From assembly GCF_022869165.1 (NCBI RefSeq), contig NZ_CP094929.1:2356001-2420000 (forward strand): 64,000 bases of DNA, in the 5' to 3' direction. Numbering within the stretch: the stretch's first letter is position 1; every line of letters begins with the position of its first letter. The notes under the pieces were generated by a model that was given only the letters and a program-made list of their open reading frames with translations, was not told the origin of the DNA and ran no database searches. Shown piece by piece: positions 48,882 through 57,918 of this stretch. Source of the DNA: Sphaerochaeta associata (GTDB lineage: Bacteria > Spirochaetota > Spirochaetia > Sphaerochaetales > Sphaerochaetaceae). The translations under genes were made by a program, and so were the position numbers.

Positions 48882-50210
48882 ATGGGACTCTTATCCAAGC
48901 TTGTCACCAGAACGCGTGACAAACCGCAAAACAGGACCAGCGGGTCCTCATACAGTTTTCTCTTCGGAGGATCGACATCCGGCAAGGCGGTGAACGAACG
49001 ATCGTCGATGCAGATGACCGCAGTCTATGCATGCGTGCGAATCCTCGCCGAGGCGATCGCAGGACTGCCGCTACACCTCTACCGTCACGACGATGACTCG
49101 AGCAAACACAAGGCCAAGGATCATCCGCTGTACACCCTGCTGCACAGCGAGCCCAATGCGGAGATGACCAGCTTCGTGTTCCGCGAGACGCTGATGACCC
49201 ACCTGCTGCTCTGGGGCAATGCGTATGCGCAGATCATCCGAAACGGCAAGGGCCAGGTTGCCGCGCTCTATCCGCTGATGCCTAACCGCATGCAGGTCGA
49301 CCGCGACAAGAGTGGCAAGCTCTACTACCAATACACCACCAGCGCCGAGGACGCTCCCACCATGCAGGGAAACTCGGTGGTTCTGGACGCCTCAGAGGTG
49401 TTGCACATCCCGGGCCTGGGCTTTGACGGGTTGGTGGGCTACTCGCCGATTGCTATGGCAAAGAATGCCATCGGTATGGCGATAGCCTGTGAGGAGTATG
49501 GGGCGAAGTTTTTCGCCAACGGGGCTGCCCCAAGCGGGGTGCTGGAGCATCCGGGAACGGTGAAGGACCCTATACGCCTGCGCGATACGTGGCAAGGCCA
49601 ATTCGGCGGCTCTTCCAATTCGCACAAGGTCGCGGTACTCGAAGAGGGAATGAAATACACCCCCATCTCGATCTCGCCCGAGCAGGCGCAGTTTTTGCAG
49701 ACACGCAAGTTCCAGATCAACGAGATCGCACGCATCTTCCGCGTCCCCCCTCACATGGTGGGGGACCTGGAGAAGTCCTCGTTCAGCAACATCGAGCAGC
49801 AGTCCCTGGAGTTCGTCAAGTACACACTCGACCCGTGGGTCATCCGCTGGGAGCAGGCGCTTTCGCGAGCACTGTTGGCCTCCGATGAGAAGCAGACGCA
49901 TTTCTTTCGCTTCAACGTCGAGGGTCTGCTGCGTGGCGACTACCAGAGCCGCATGGGCGGGTATGCCACCGCACGCCAGAACGGTTGGATGAGTGCCAAC
50001 GATATCCGAACGCTGGAGGACATGGACCAGATAGCCGACGAGGACGGGGGGAACCTCTACCTCATCAACGGAAACATGCTCCCCCTCTCTCGGGCAGGGG
50101 CATTCGCAGACAAGGTTACCAACACATCCCAGGAGGAGAGTAATGAAGAACAAGAAGTTCTGGCAATGGAAAAACCAGAGCGAAGACGAAGGCAGAGCGA
50201 GAATCCTTGA
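48882..50210 (+). CDS. HK97-family portal protein
   Basis: A 442-aa protein forming the dodecameric DNA gate at one capsid vertex. Family features are SMQMTAVYACVRILAEAIAGLPLHLY near the N-terminus, LWGNAYAQIIRNGKG, and HIPGLGFDGLVGYSPIAMAK, with FQINEIARIFRVPPHMVGDL in the C-terminal half. The ribosome site is GGAG 8 bp before the ATG. The gene end overlaps the protease by 68 bp in another frame. Confidence 0.95.
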   Translation: MGLLSKLVTRTRDKPQNRTSGSSYSFLFGGSTSGKAVNERSSMQMTAVYACVRILAEAIAGLPLHLYRHDDDSSKHKAKDHPLYTLLHSEPNAEMTSFVFRETLMTHLLLWGNAYAQIIRNGKGQVAALYPLMPNRMQVDRDKSGKLYYQYTTSAEDAPTMQGNSVVLDASEVLHIPGLGFDGLVGYSPIAMAKNAIGMAIACEEYGAKFFANGAAPSGVLEHPGTVKDPIRLRDTWQGQFGGSSNSHKVAVLEEGMKYTPISISPEQAQFLQTRKFQINEIARIFRVPPHMVGDLEKSSFSNIEQQSLEFVKYTLDPWVIRWEQALSRALLASDEKQTHFFRFNVEGLLRGDYQSRMGGYATARQNGWMSANDIRTLEDMDQIADEDGGNLYLINGNMLPLSRAGAFADKVTNTSQEESNEEQEVLAMEKPERRRRQSENP

Positions 50211-50871
50211 GCTTTCGGGCACGATCGCCGAGGAGAGCTGGTTCGATGATGATGTCACCCCCGAGCAGTTCAAGGATGAGCTGTTCGCCGACAACGACGA
50301 GGTGACCATCTGGATCAACAGCCCCGGTGGGGATTGCATCGCAGCGAGTCGCATCTACGCGATGCTCATGGATTATCCGGGAGCAATCACGGTGAAGATC
50401 GACGGGATCGCAGCGAGCGCAGCTTCGGTCATCGCGATGGCGGGCACCAAGGTCCTGATGGCACCCACCGCACTCATGATGATCCACAACCCCATGACGC
50501 TCGCCTATGGCAACCATCAGGACATGCAAAAGGCCATCGGCATGCTCGATGAGGTCAAAGAGAGCATCGTGAATGCCTACGAGATCAAGACAAATCTCAC
50601 CCGGGCGAGGATCAGCCACCTGATGGACAACGAGACGTGGATGAATGCAAAGAAGGCCATCGAGTTGGGCTTCGCCGATGCGATCCTCGAGGACGCGAAG
50701 AAAGCGTCCAATGAGGCATCGTATGCATTCTCGATGCGCACCTCGCAGCTCTCACTGATGAACAAGATCACCGAAACCTATGCAATCGCAGAAGACCAGG
50801 AGCCACCTGAGGAAGGCACAACCGGGCTTAACGAGCTCGAGAAACGACTGAATCTCATCAAACCCCAATAG
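50143..50871 (+). CDS. ClpP-like prohead maturation protease
   Basis: A 242-aa S14-type head maturation protease. The catalytic Ser is in DGIAASAASVIAMAG (about 87) and the His in ALMMIHNPM (about 113), with WINSPGGD forming the oxyanion region. It trims scaffold and capsid during maturation. It begins within the portal gene, so the two are translationally linked, and lies 11 bp before the capsid gene. Confidence 0.93.
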   Translation: MKNKKFWQWKNQSEDEGRARILELSGTIAEESWFDDDVTPEQFKDELFADNDEVTIWINSPGGDCIAASRIYAMLMDYPGAITVKIDGIAASAASVIAMAGTKVLMAPTALMMIHNPMTLAYGNHQDMQKAIGMLDEVKESIVNAYEIKTNLTRARISHLMDNETWMNAKKAIELGFADAILEDAKKASNEASYAFSMRTSQLSLMNKITETYAIAEDQEPPEEGTTGLNELEKRLNLIKPQ

Positions 50872-50882
50872 GAGAAGACACA

Positions 50883-52085
50883 ATGGGAAAGATCAACGAC
50901 ATGCGTGCACAGCGCGCGAAGACCTGGGAACAGGCAAAGGCATTCCTCGACTCCAGGCGCAACGACAAGGGCATCCTGAGCGCCGAGGATACCGCGACAT
51001 ACGAAAGGATGGAGGCCGAGATCGTGGATCTGGGCCACGAGATCGAGCGCCAGGAGCGCATCGAGGCATTCGAGCGCGAGCTGAACGCACACGTGGGCTC
51101 TCCCATCACCAGCCGCCCCGATGGAGCACAGAAGGCTGAGAAGAAAGCTGGACGAGCTTCGGACGAGTATCGAAAGGCATTCTGGAACCACCTCAGGCGC
51201 CGCGAAAACGCACCAGAACTGCGTAACGCATTGCAGGTGGGAACCGACACCGAAGGCGGCTACCTGGTGCCCGACGAATTCGAACACACCCTCGTAACGG
51301 CACTGGAGGAGGAGAACCTGTTCCGCTCAATTGCCAGGATCATCCAGACTGCCAGCGGCGATCGCAAGATTCCCATTTCCGCATCCAAGGGCGAGGCGGC
51401 ATGGATCGACGAGGAGGGAACGTATCCTGAGAGCGATGACAGCTTCGGGCAGGTGAGCATCAGCGCCTACAAGCTGGGTACGATCATCAAAGTTTCCGAG
51501 GAGCTCATCAACGACAGTGTGTTCGACATCGAGAGCTACATCGCCACCGAGTTCGCCCGCCGCATCGGGGCCAAGGAAGAGGCAGCGTTCTTCACCGGGG
51601 ACGGATCGGGCAAGCCTCTGGGTATCCTCGCGGCCACCGGAGGGGCGCAGATCGGCGTCAACGCGGCTTCCGCAACCGCCCTGCATGCCGACGAAGTCAT
51701 CGATCTGTATTATGCACTGCGATCTCCGTATCGCAAGAATGCGGTGTGGGTGACCAACGATGCCACCGTCAAGGCGCTTCGCAAGCTCAAGGACGGCAAC
51801 GGGCAGTACATCTGGCAGCCTTCGCTGACTGCAGGCACCCCCGACACCATCCTCAGCTGTCCGGTGAAGACCTCGGCTTACATGCCCGAAATCGCAAGTG
51901 GAGCCAAGACACTGGCATTCGGGGACTTCTCGTACTACTGGATCGCCGACCGCCAGGGACGTACCTTCAAGCGTCTTGGCGAACTGTTCGCCCCGACCGG
52001 GCAGGTGGGATTCCTGGGAAGCCAACGTGTGGATGGGCGCCTGATCCTCGGTGAGGCCGTCAAGGTCCTGCAGCAGAAAGCCTAA
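50883..52085 (+). CDS. HK97-fold major capsid protein
   Basis: A 400-aa protein. The first 105 residues are a charged coiled-coil delta/scaffold domain (AKTWEQAKAFLDSRRND, EIVDLGHEIERQERIEAF) normally removed by the neighbouring protease. The HK97 fold follows: GTDTEGGYLVPDEF (about 122), IPISASKGEAAWIDEE, KVSEELINDSVFDIESYI, and GQVGFLGSQRVDGRLI at the C-terminus. The ribosome site is AGGAG. Confidence 0.95.
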   Translation: MGKINDMRAQRAKTWEQAKAFLDSRRNDKGILSAEDTATYERMEAEIVDLGHEIERQERIEAFERELNAHVGSPITSRPDGAQKAEKKAGRASDEYRKAFWNHLRRRENAPELRNALQVGTDTEGGYLVPDEFEHTLVTALEEENLFRSIARIIQTASGDRKIPISASKGEAAWIDEEGTYPESDDSFGQVSISAYKLGTIIKVSEELINDSVFDIESYIATEFARRIGAKEEAAFFTGDGSGKPLGILAATGGAQIGVNAASATALHADEVIDLYYALRSPYRKNAVWVTNDATVKALRKLKDGNGQYIWQPSLTAGTPDTILSCPVKTSAYMPEIASGAKTLAFGDFSYYWIADRQGRTFKRLGELFAPTGQVGFLGSQRVDGRLILGEAVKVLQQKA

Positions 52086-52097
52086 GGGAGGTAATTG

Positions 52098-52346
52098 ATG
52101 TCATACAACACCAAGAACTACCGCGAGCAAGGCGGTGAGAAAACTGTAATCGGCGGCGAGGTGATCCTCGCTGCGAATGCGAAGGTAACCATCGATCCTG
52201 CGGCAGTCATCGAAGGGCTGCCCGGTGGAAACTTCACCCCCGCTGCCAGCCAAGCAGATAGCACGGCTACCACCATCGAAGAGCTGGTGCTGGATTTCAA
52301 TGCACTGCTGGCTAAGCTCAGGAGTGCGGGTCTCATGGCCAGCTGA
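52098..52346 (+). CDS. Head fibre-like protein
   Basis: An 82-aa protein whose N-terminus, NTKNYREQGGEKTVIGGEV, matches the phage head fibre family (phi29 gp8.5-like N-terminal motif). A short linker (FTPAASQADSTATT) and a terminal helix (VLDFNALLAKLRSAG) follow. Position right after the capsid gene agrees with decoration of the head surface. The ATG at 52098 has GGAGG upstream. Confidence 0.75.
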   Translation: MSYNTKNYREQGGEKTVIGGEVILAANAKVTIDPAAVIEGLPGGNFTPAASQADSTATTIEELVLDFNALLAKLRSAGLMAS

Positions 52347-52415
52347 TAGTAAACGATTATGGGGGCATCCCGGTGAGAGCTGGGGTGTCCATCACCTTGA
52401 TGATGGAGGAAGCGC

Positions 52416-52961
52416 ATGATCGCCAGTATCGCCATGTTCAACACCTACAGCGGCAATTATGAGGACTCTCCTGAGGCCGTAGAGCTCAAGGGCGCTTTCC
52501 TCTGTACTGCCGAGGATATCGTGAGCTCGTACCTGGGCTTCGATCCAAAGCAGCAGGAGTATACCGATGTGGTTGCCTCGGGCTCGGGCTCCCGTCGCCT
52601 GTACCTACCCTGTCGCAACATCACCGCTGTCCAAGCGCTCACCGTAGGAACGACCGCTGTGGACACTGCCCTAGTAACCGCATGCGACGACCACATTCGC
52701 TACATCGACTACGCCACAAAGTTCCCCGTTGGCGAGGACAATATCCGCCTCAGCTACACCGCTGGATGGGAAATCGGGCAGATGCCTTCGGTGATCGTCG
52801 TCTCGATCCTACGCATCGCCACGCTCATGCTCAGCGAGACCGGGGGGAACATCGGCCTGACAGGCAAGAGCTTCGCCGACAACAGCCGCACGTTCGTCAA
52901 CTACAGCAACTACCGCAAGTACCTGCAGCCGCTGGACAGCTTGCGTATCCTGGGGTTCTGA
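52416..52961 (+). CDS. Head-tail connector protein (gp6-like)
   Basis: A 181-aa protein. The helical N-terminus (SPEAVELKGAFLCTAEDIVSSYLGF) and the middle beta-part (RRLYLPCRNITAVQALTVG, IRLSYTAGWE) match head-tail connector proteins of the HK97 gp6/SPP1 gp15 group, which ring the portal. GGAGGAAGC precedes the start. Confidence 0.75.
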   Translation: MIASIAMFNTYSGNYEDSPEAVELKGAFLCTAEDIVSSYLGFDPKQQEYTDVVASGSGSRRLYLPCRNITAVQALTVGTTAVDTALVTACDDHIRYIDYATKFPVGEDNIRLSYTAGWEIGQMPSVIVVSILRIATLMLSETGGNIGLTGKSFADNSRTFVNYSNYRKYLQPLDSLRILGF

Positions 52962-52962
52962 C

Positions 52963-53481
52963 ATGTTTGAGAGACGAAAACGGTACAGCACCGAAAGCGT
53001 ATCGGTCGAGACAGACCTGGCTGAAGCATTAGGGTACCTCGAATCCCTCGGGGTAAATCGGCACAAGGCGATGCGACGTATCCTGGGCGGCATCGGCACG
53101 GCCGCAAGAGCCCAGGTACGCAAGGCCTACAAGTCCCAAGGGCTCTCCAAAGGTAGTGGGGCGCTGTACAAGAGCATCAGCCGCCGCGTGATCCGTAGCG
53201 GCAAGGCCGTCATCGTCGAGGCGAAGGCCGCCTCCGATAAGACCAAGGTCTTCTACGGCTACGCGCTGGCCAAGGGAGCTCGGATCACAGCAAAGGACGG
53301 CGGGTATCTGACCTTCCAAAAGGACGGCAAATGGGTGCGCGTGCACTCGGTGAAGCTTCCCGAGCGCGACTTCGTGGCCGCTCCGGTGAAGAATTACCTG
53401 AGCACGACGGCCTTCAAGACGAAACTCGATCAGCTGGTGCAGCGGGAGGTGGCGCGCATCGAAAAGGAGAGTAAACGATGA
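52963..53481 (+). CDS. HK97 gp10-like neck/tail-connector protein
   Basis: A 172-aa basic protein. The core NRHKAMRRILGGIGTAARAQ, YKSQGLSKGSGALYKSI and the later FVAAPVKNYLSTT fit the HK97 gp10/tail-completion family that seals the head-tail joint. It starts one base after the connector gene and overlaps the next by 4 bp. Confidence 0.7.
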   Translation: MFERRKRYSTESVSVETDLAEALGYLESLGVNRHKAMRRILGGIGTAARAQVRKAYKSQGLSKGSGALYKSISRRVIRSGKAVIVEAKAASDKTKVFYGYALAKGARITAKDGGYLTFQKDGKWVRVHSVKLPERDFVAAPVKNYLSTTAFKTKLDQLVQREVARIEKESKR

Positions 53482-53936
53482 TAACTGAAATGCAGGTGCT
53501 TGAAAGGCTCAAGACAGTGATCACCACTGATATGATCGGATTGCAGGAGAGCGAAGAGGGGATTTCCATCGAGCACTTCGATGAGAAAAACATTGAGATC
53601 GATTTCCCCGATGTGGACAGTATGCGGCGCCCCACGATGCTCTACATCCAACCCGATTATGAGAACCTTGAGCCGCTAGGAATGCATAGCGACCTGGCCA
53701 CCATGCGCGCAACCATCTTTCTCCTCTGCAAGAGTGCACCCAACGCGATTCTGGTCAAGCGTGTATTCGCACTGTATGGAGCCCTGTACCTACTCGTACG
53801 AGGTGATCCCACGCTGGGAGGATTCATCGAGGACGCGCGCATCACCGACATGGACTACTACCCTGCCGTAACTGCAAGCACGACGGTCACCGCCATCGAG
53901 GCAAGCATTGATTTGCAGTGGTCCAAAGAATTCTAA
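53478..53936 (+). CDS. Tail terminator-like protein
   Basis: A 152-aa protein (EMQVLERLKTVITTDMIG, IDFPDVDSMRRPTMLYIQPD, LATMRATIFLLCKSAPNAI). Size, position between the gp10-like gene and the tail tube, and the beta-alpha pattern suit a tail terminator (lambda gpU-like), but no signature proves it. It is coupled by ATGA to the previous gene. Confidence 0.6.
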   Translation: MITEMQVLERLKTVITTDMIGLQESEEGISIEHFDEKNIEIDFPDVDSMRRPTMLYIQPDYENLEPLGMHSDLATMRATIFLLCKSAPNAILVKRVFALYGALYLLVRGDPTLGGFIEDARITDMDYYPAVTASTTVTAIEASIDLQWSKEF

Positions 53937-53954
53937 ACAAGAGAGGAAACGCAT

Positions 53955-54914
53955 ATGGCATTTTACACAGGAACGGGATCGCGGCTTCAGGCGGGCAAGG
54001 AAAGCTCCTTCGCCCAAGCGGCCAGTCCCACGACACTGGTCGACCTGACCAGCGAGAGCATCAAGGTGGCTGTCGAGAAAGGTGACGAGGGCTCGCTGCT
54101 GGGAAGCAAGACCGCATCAAATAGGGATCTGTTGGCAGTGACGGTGGAGGGCTCGGTGAGCTTCATCCTCCGGCCCGAATCGGCCGGTCTCATCCTGCAC
54201 GCCGCCCTGGGGGGAGAAGACACCTGCGCCCAGGTGGGAGACTCGGAATCGTACACCCACACCATCGGCCTTTGCGATGTGAACGAGGCACTTCCCAGCC
54301 TCACCTTCACCATCGACCGCAAGGCGGCAATCAAGCGCTACGCGGGGTGCACCATCAGCGCCCTCAGCCTGGATTGCGCAGCCGGCGATTATGTGAAGGG
54401 CAGCATAGACATCAAGGGGACCACTGAAGAGAACGGAACCATTGAAGAGGCACTGAAGAGCTTCTCCATCCCCTCGTACCGGTGCACCAATGCGACCTTC
54501 ACGGTCAACGGAAGCACGTACGACATCACCAGCGCATCGTTGAAGATCGACAACGCGCTCGAAAGCTCCCCGCGTACCTATGCCTCGGGCCTGTATGCAG
54601 GCAGGCCCCAGCATGGAAAGAGAGCTGTGACCATCAACTTCGAGATCCCCTACAGCGCCGAGGTGGAAACGCTCAAGAGTTCGTACCTGACCAGCGAGGA
54701 GAACGCTTCTGTTCAGCTGACCTTCTCATCCCCTACCGCAGGGCACAGCATCACCATCACCCTCTCGCATGTAGCGATCAGCGAGGTGGATGCAAATGTC
54801 GGGGGAACGGGCATACTCAGCTCCACCGTTGCAGGCGAGGCACTCAGTGTGGGAGAAGCCGAACCGATAACCATCGTGATCACAGACAAGATTTCCACAC
54901 CCTACGGAGGATAA
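53955..54914 (+). CDS. Major tail tube protein
   Basis: A 319-aa beta-rich protein. It opens with FYTGTGSRLQAGKESSFAQA and contains SLTFTIDRKAAIKRYAGCTI and NATFTVNGSTYDITSASLKI, typical of siphophage tail tube proteins that sense the host through a GxG-rich N-terminus. It is followed, as usual, by the tail assembly chaperone. AGAGGAAACGC precedes the ATG. Confidence 0.8.
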   Translation: MAFYTGTGSRLQAGKESSFAQAASPTTLVDLTSESIKVAVEKGDEGSLLGSKTASNRDLLAVTVEGSVSFILRPESAGLILHAALGGEDTCAQVGDSESYTHTIGLCDVNEALPSLTFTIDRKAAIKRYAGCTISALSLDCAAGDYVKGSIDIKGTTEENGTIEEALKSFSIPSYRCTNATFTVNGSTYDITSASLKIDNALESSPRTYASGLYAGRPQHGKRAVTINFEIPYSAEVETLKSSYLTSEENASVQLTFSSPTAGHSITITLSHVAISEVDANVGGTGILSSTVAGEALSVGEAEPITIVITDKISTPYGG

Positions 54915-54919
54915 GAACC

Positions 54920-55369
54920 ATGTTCATCAAGACAAAACATTATGACACGTGCATACAGAAGGTACGCATCGAAGTGGGAACACTGGTGGGACTGGAGGCG
55001 GACGATGAGGCATACATCGTGCTCAAGGAGCTGCCCACCTTGGAGATGCTCAAGCTGAAGGAAGCCTCCGAGCAGGGGGAGAACCAGACGCTCACCCTAC
55101 TTCGCGACCTGCTTCCCTCAATCCTGGTTGATCACAACTTCTACGAGGATGCGGATGCGAAACGCAAGATGGACAACCGCGAAGTTGCCTCACTGGTGTT
55201 CGAGTCGCTGGATCTGACGGTGAAGGTCGTCAACGAATACACCCATGCCGCTTTTTTTTCCCGTGCGGACACCAGCGGAGGCAGATCGCATCTCTCTGCA
55301 CAGAAGTCTTCAACGGAAGGCGTAGCGCCGAACTCTACCGCGAGTACGGCCACTGGCTCTTCTACATAA
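54920..55369 (+). CDS. Tail assembly chaperone, zero-frame product (G-like)
   Basis: A 149-aa protein, acidic and helical (EIVLKELPTLEMLKLKEA-like opening, LTLLRDLLPSILVDHNFYED), ending at 55369. It occupies the lambda gpG slot between tail tube and tape measure. At residue 111-113 the message runs through eight T residues (55252-55259). Beyond that point the zero frame turns Ser/Thr-rich and low in complexity (SSTEGVAPNSTASTATGSST), the look of a non-functional tail. GGAGG precedes the ATG. Confidence 0.85.
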   Translation: MFIKTKHYDTCIQKVRIEVGTLVGLEADDEAYIVLKELPTLEMLKLKEASEQGENQTLTLLRDLLPSILVDHNFYEDADAKRKMDNREVASLVFESLDLTVKVVNEYTHAAFFSRADTSGGRSHLSAQKSSTEGVAPNSTASTATGSST

Positions 55370-55542
55370 CCGACATCTATCTGCCCTGCTGCGACTCTGA
55401 GAGCGGGGACTTCAGGCACCTGCCATTCGCCGGCAGCCTCATGGACCAGCCGTACATGAGCATGCAGATCCTCAAGCTCATCCAGCTCAACTACCGGCGG
55501 CATTTGCATGAGCAGGCTAAGAAAATGACACAAAAACACTAA
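54920..55542 (+). CDS. Tail assembly chaperone, -1 frameshift product (GT-like)
   Basis: A -1 slip on C-TTTTTTTT (55251-55259) moves ribosomes into a frame open to TAA at 55540. It adds about 95 residues with clear coding character: SLCTEVFNGRRSAELYREYG, HWLFYITDIYLP and YMSMQILKLIQLNYRRHLHE. Total length is about 207 aa. This is the G/GT arrangement known from lambda and most siphophages, where the fusion chaperones the tape measure. Frames and the T8 run are seen directly; the frequency of slippage is not known. Confidence 0.85.
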
Positions 55543-55546
55543 TCAC

Positions 55547-55570
55547 AAGGCGTCCATGGGGCGCCTTTTT
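55547..55570 (+). terminator. Hairpin and T5 between the tail chaperone and tape measure
   Basis: AAGGCG (55547-55552) pairs with CGCCTT (55562-55567) around a CCATGG-containing loop that can pair further, with the T run at 55566-55570. It lies 24 bp before the tape measure ATG, so it would act as a partial terminator within the tail operon. Confidence 0.5.
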
Positions 55571-55593
55571 CATTGCATAAGGGGAACACGAGT

Positions 55594-57918
55594 ATGGCAG
55601 CACAAGCGAAAGTCATCATCAAAGGCCAGAACGATATCGGAGGGGCTGTCAAATCGGCCGCAGCCGACCTGGGAAGCCTCAAGGGTGCTGCAACCAAACT
55701 GGGTGGAGTGCTCAAAGGGGCCTTCGCTGCCACTGCGATCATCGCTTCAGTGAAGGCTTTGGGCAATGCAGTATCGGCAACATTCTCCGAGTTCTCCGTA
55801 GCCGAACGATCCTACAAGCAACTCGCACTTGCTCTTGGCGACAGCACCTCGTATGAGAAGGTTACCGCCGTGGTCGAGCGGCTGAGCAGTCAGACCCTCT
55901 CGGGCAAGGGCGATATCGAATCCATGGTCGCCCAGTTGGCCGCGCTGGGCAAGAGTGCCGACGAAATCGAAAGCATCTCCGAGGCTGCGGTATATCTGTC
56001 AAACGTGACGGGCAAGGACCTCAACGGCTCGATGATGAACCTGTTGGATTCGTACACCGGAGCTACCGGAGAGCTGAGGAAGCTTGGCATCGAGCTCGAT
56101 GGCCTCACCAAGGATGAGCTCGCACACGGAGCGGCGGTCGACAAGGTGATCGATAAACTAGGTACCTACTCGGCAATGATGGCTGATGGGGATACCGCCC
56201 AGCACCTGACGAACATGAAGAACACCTGGGGAGACATCCGCCAGCAGGTGGGCGGTATCATCGATTACAACTTCGGTCCGTGGTTGGGAGGCCTCGATGT
56301 AGCCTTCAGCGGCATCAAGACCAACCTGACTGCTATCATCAACTACGTGGGGGCGGTGATGAAGAACCTGCCCTCTGCCTTCAAGCTGACGCTGTCCACC
56401 GTGTGGGAACTGCTCAAGCGTACCTTCGAGTGGGACTCGCTCAAGCAGATCATCACCACCACAGCCCAGAATATCGGCATCGTCATCAGCGCCATGCTCA
56501 AGGCGGTGTTCGAAAGCATTCCCAAGCTGCTGGGCAATGCAGTGGTGGGCATCATCAGCTGGGTCACCTACATCGCGTTGAACATCGAAAGTGCGATCCT
56601 GGGGGCATTCCAGAATGCGATCAACAAGGCGGGGGACAAGATCCAGGGCACCTGGGTGGGAAAGATCTTCGGTTTGGGTGACAAGCTGGCAAACCTTGAT
56701 ATGGGAGCCCAGGCGAGCAAGGATGAGGCGACCTTCTACAAGCAGCAAGCCGACCAGAGCTTCGAGAATCTGGGACCGCTGTTGCGTGATGCGCTCACCG
56801 ATGCGATCGATACCGCCCAGACGGTCGTGCTCAATAGTGCCGACATGGTCTCTTCCCTGTACGGCGATATCGGCCTTGATTTCAAGACTGCACTCGATGA
56901 GATTGTCGCACCTGACCTTGAGGCGATCGCCCAGAAGGCCGATGCGGCGAACCAGAGCAAGCTGCTTTCTCAGATCGCTTCCAGTGGCGAGGGTACGGCA
57001 GCATCCACAGCCGAGACAGCCGAAAACACCAAGCAGACCGACACCCGCATGGGCTCTCAGATCGCCTCGATGCTCAGTGAAGGATTGACAAGTGTGTTCA
57101 CCGGCCTGTTCGGGGACGTCACCGGAGGCCTTATGGGAATGGTGGCCACCGAGATGCTGGGAGGGGTTACCGCGATCATATCAACGTTGCAGCCGATCAT
57201 CGACATCATCTTCAACACCCTCTCTCCCTTGGGCATCCTGCTCACCATCCTCCAAGGGTTCGTCTCGGTGATGGAGCCGGCGCTCACCGCGGTATTCCAA
57301 CCGCTGGTGGACGTGTTCACCTGGATCGGGACCACCTTGGCAAGTCTGTTCCTGCCGGTCTTGGATGTGCTGCACACAGCCTTCGCCTTGGTGGGAAACA
57401 TCCTTATGGCGGTCCTTACCCCTGTATTGCAAAGCCTTGCCCCGGTCTTCCAGGTCATCAGCGGCATCATGATGGCATTCTCACCCATCCTGCTGTTGGT
57501 GGCCAAGGCGTTCACGATCCTCATGAGCCCACTGCAGTACGTCGCGGACCTGTTGTCGTGGCTCGGAAGCTGGGTGCAGTACCTCGGGTCCGTGATTGCC
57601 ACCGCGGCCTACAACCTGGTGCACCCGTTCAGAAAGAAAAGCTATGCATCCAGTCCCGGATCCTTTTCCAGCGACGCCTTCAGCGGTCTTGCCGATCGCC
57701 TGGCAAACATCGATGCGATCGCAGACCAGGGGAACGTGGCAACCGACGCGGTCTCCACCACCACGGCAGTGGGAAACGCAGGGTATCAGGGAGCGACGCA
57801 AGTAACCATCAACATCTACCAGCAGGCGCCGGTCGTCGGCAGCGACGGGATGCGCGCCTTCGCCCAGATGATCCGAGGCGAGTTCGAGCGGCTGGACTAC
57901 TACGGAGTAACAACCTAG
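55594..57918 (+). CDS. Tail tape measure protein
   Basis: A 774-aa protein. The N-terminus (QAKVIIKGQNDIGGAVKSAA) and SVAERSYKQLALALGDSTSYE are typical tape measure openings. Several long hydrophobic segments occur (about 255-340 and 480-690, including GLMGMVATEMLGGVTAIIS), as expected for the membrane-inserting part. Length predicts a medium tail, roughly 115 nm at 1.5 angstroms per residue. The start at 55594 follows AGGGGAACACG. The gene ends with TAG immediately before the next ATG. Confidence 0.9.
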   Translation: MAAQAKVIIKGQNDIGGAVKSAAADLGSLKGAATKLGGVLKGAFAATAIIASVKALGNAVSATFSEFSVAERSYKQLALALGDSTSYEKVTAVVERLSSQTLSGKGDIESMVAQLAALGKSADEIESISEAAVYLSNVTGKDLNGSMMNLLDSYTGATGELRKLGIELDGLTKDELAHGAAVDKVIDKLGTYSAMMADGDTAQHLTNMKNTWGDIRQQVGGIIDYNFGPWLGGLDVAFSGIKTNLTAIINYVGAVMKNLPSAFKLTLSTVWELLKRTFEWDSLKQIITTTAQNIGIVISAMLKAVFESIPKLLGNAVVGIISWVTYIALNIESAILGAFQNAINKAGDKIQGTWVGKIFGLGDKLANLDMGAQASKDEATFYKQQADQSFENLGPLLRDALTDAIDTAQTVVLNSADMVSSLYGDIGLDFKTALDEIVAPDLEAIAQKADAANQSKLLSQIASSGEGTAASTAETAENTKQTDTRMGSQIASMLSEGLTSVFTGLFGDVTGGLMGMVATEMLGGVTAIISTLQPIIDIIFNTLSPLGILLTILQGFVSVMEPALTAVFQPLVDVFTWIGTTLASLFLPVLDVLHTAFALVGNILMAVLTPVLQSLAPVFQVISGIMMAFSPILLLVAKAFTILMSPLQYVADLLSWLGSWVQYLGSVIATAAYNLVHPFRKKSYASSPGSFSSDAFSGLADRLANIDAIADQGNVATDAVSTTTAVGNAGYQGATQVTINIYQQAPVVGSDGMRAFAQMIRGEFERLDYYGVTT

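Noticed and set aside
55141-55539. Minus-strand 132-codon frame under the tail chaperone
   Set aside because: It is antisense to the -1 extension, which has a coherent plus-strand explanation and the expected gene position.
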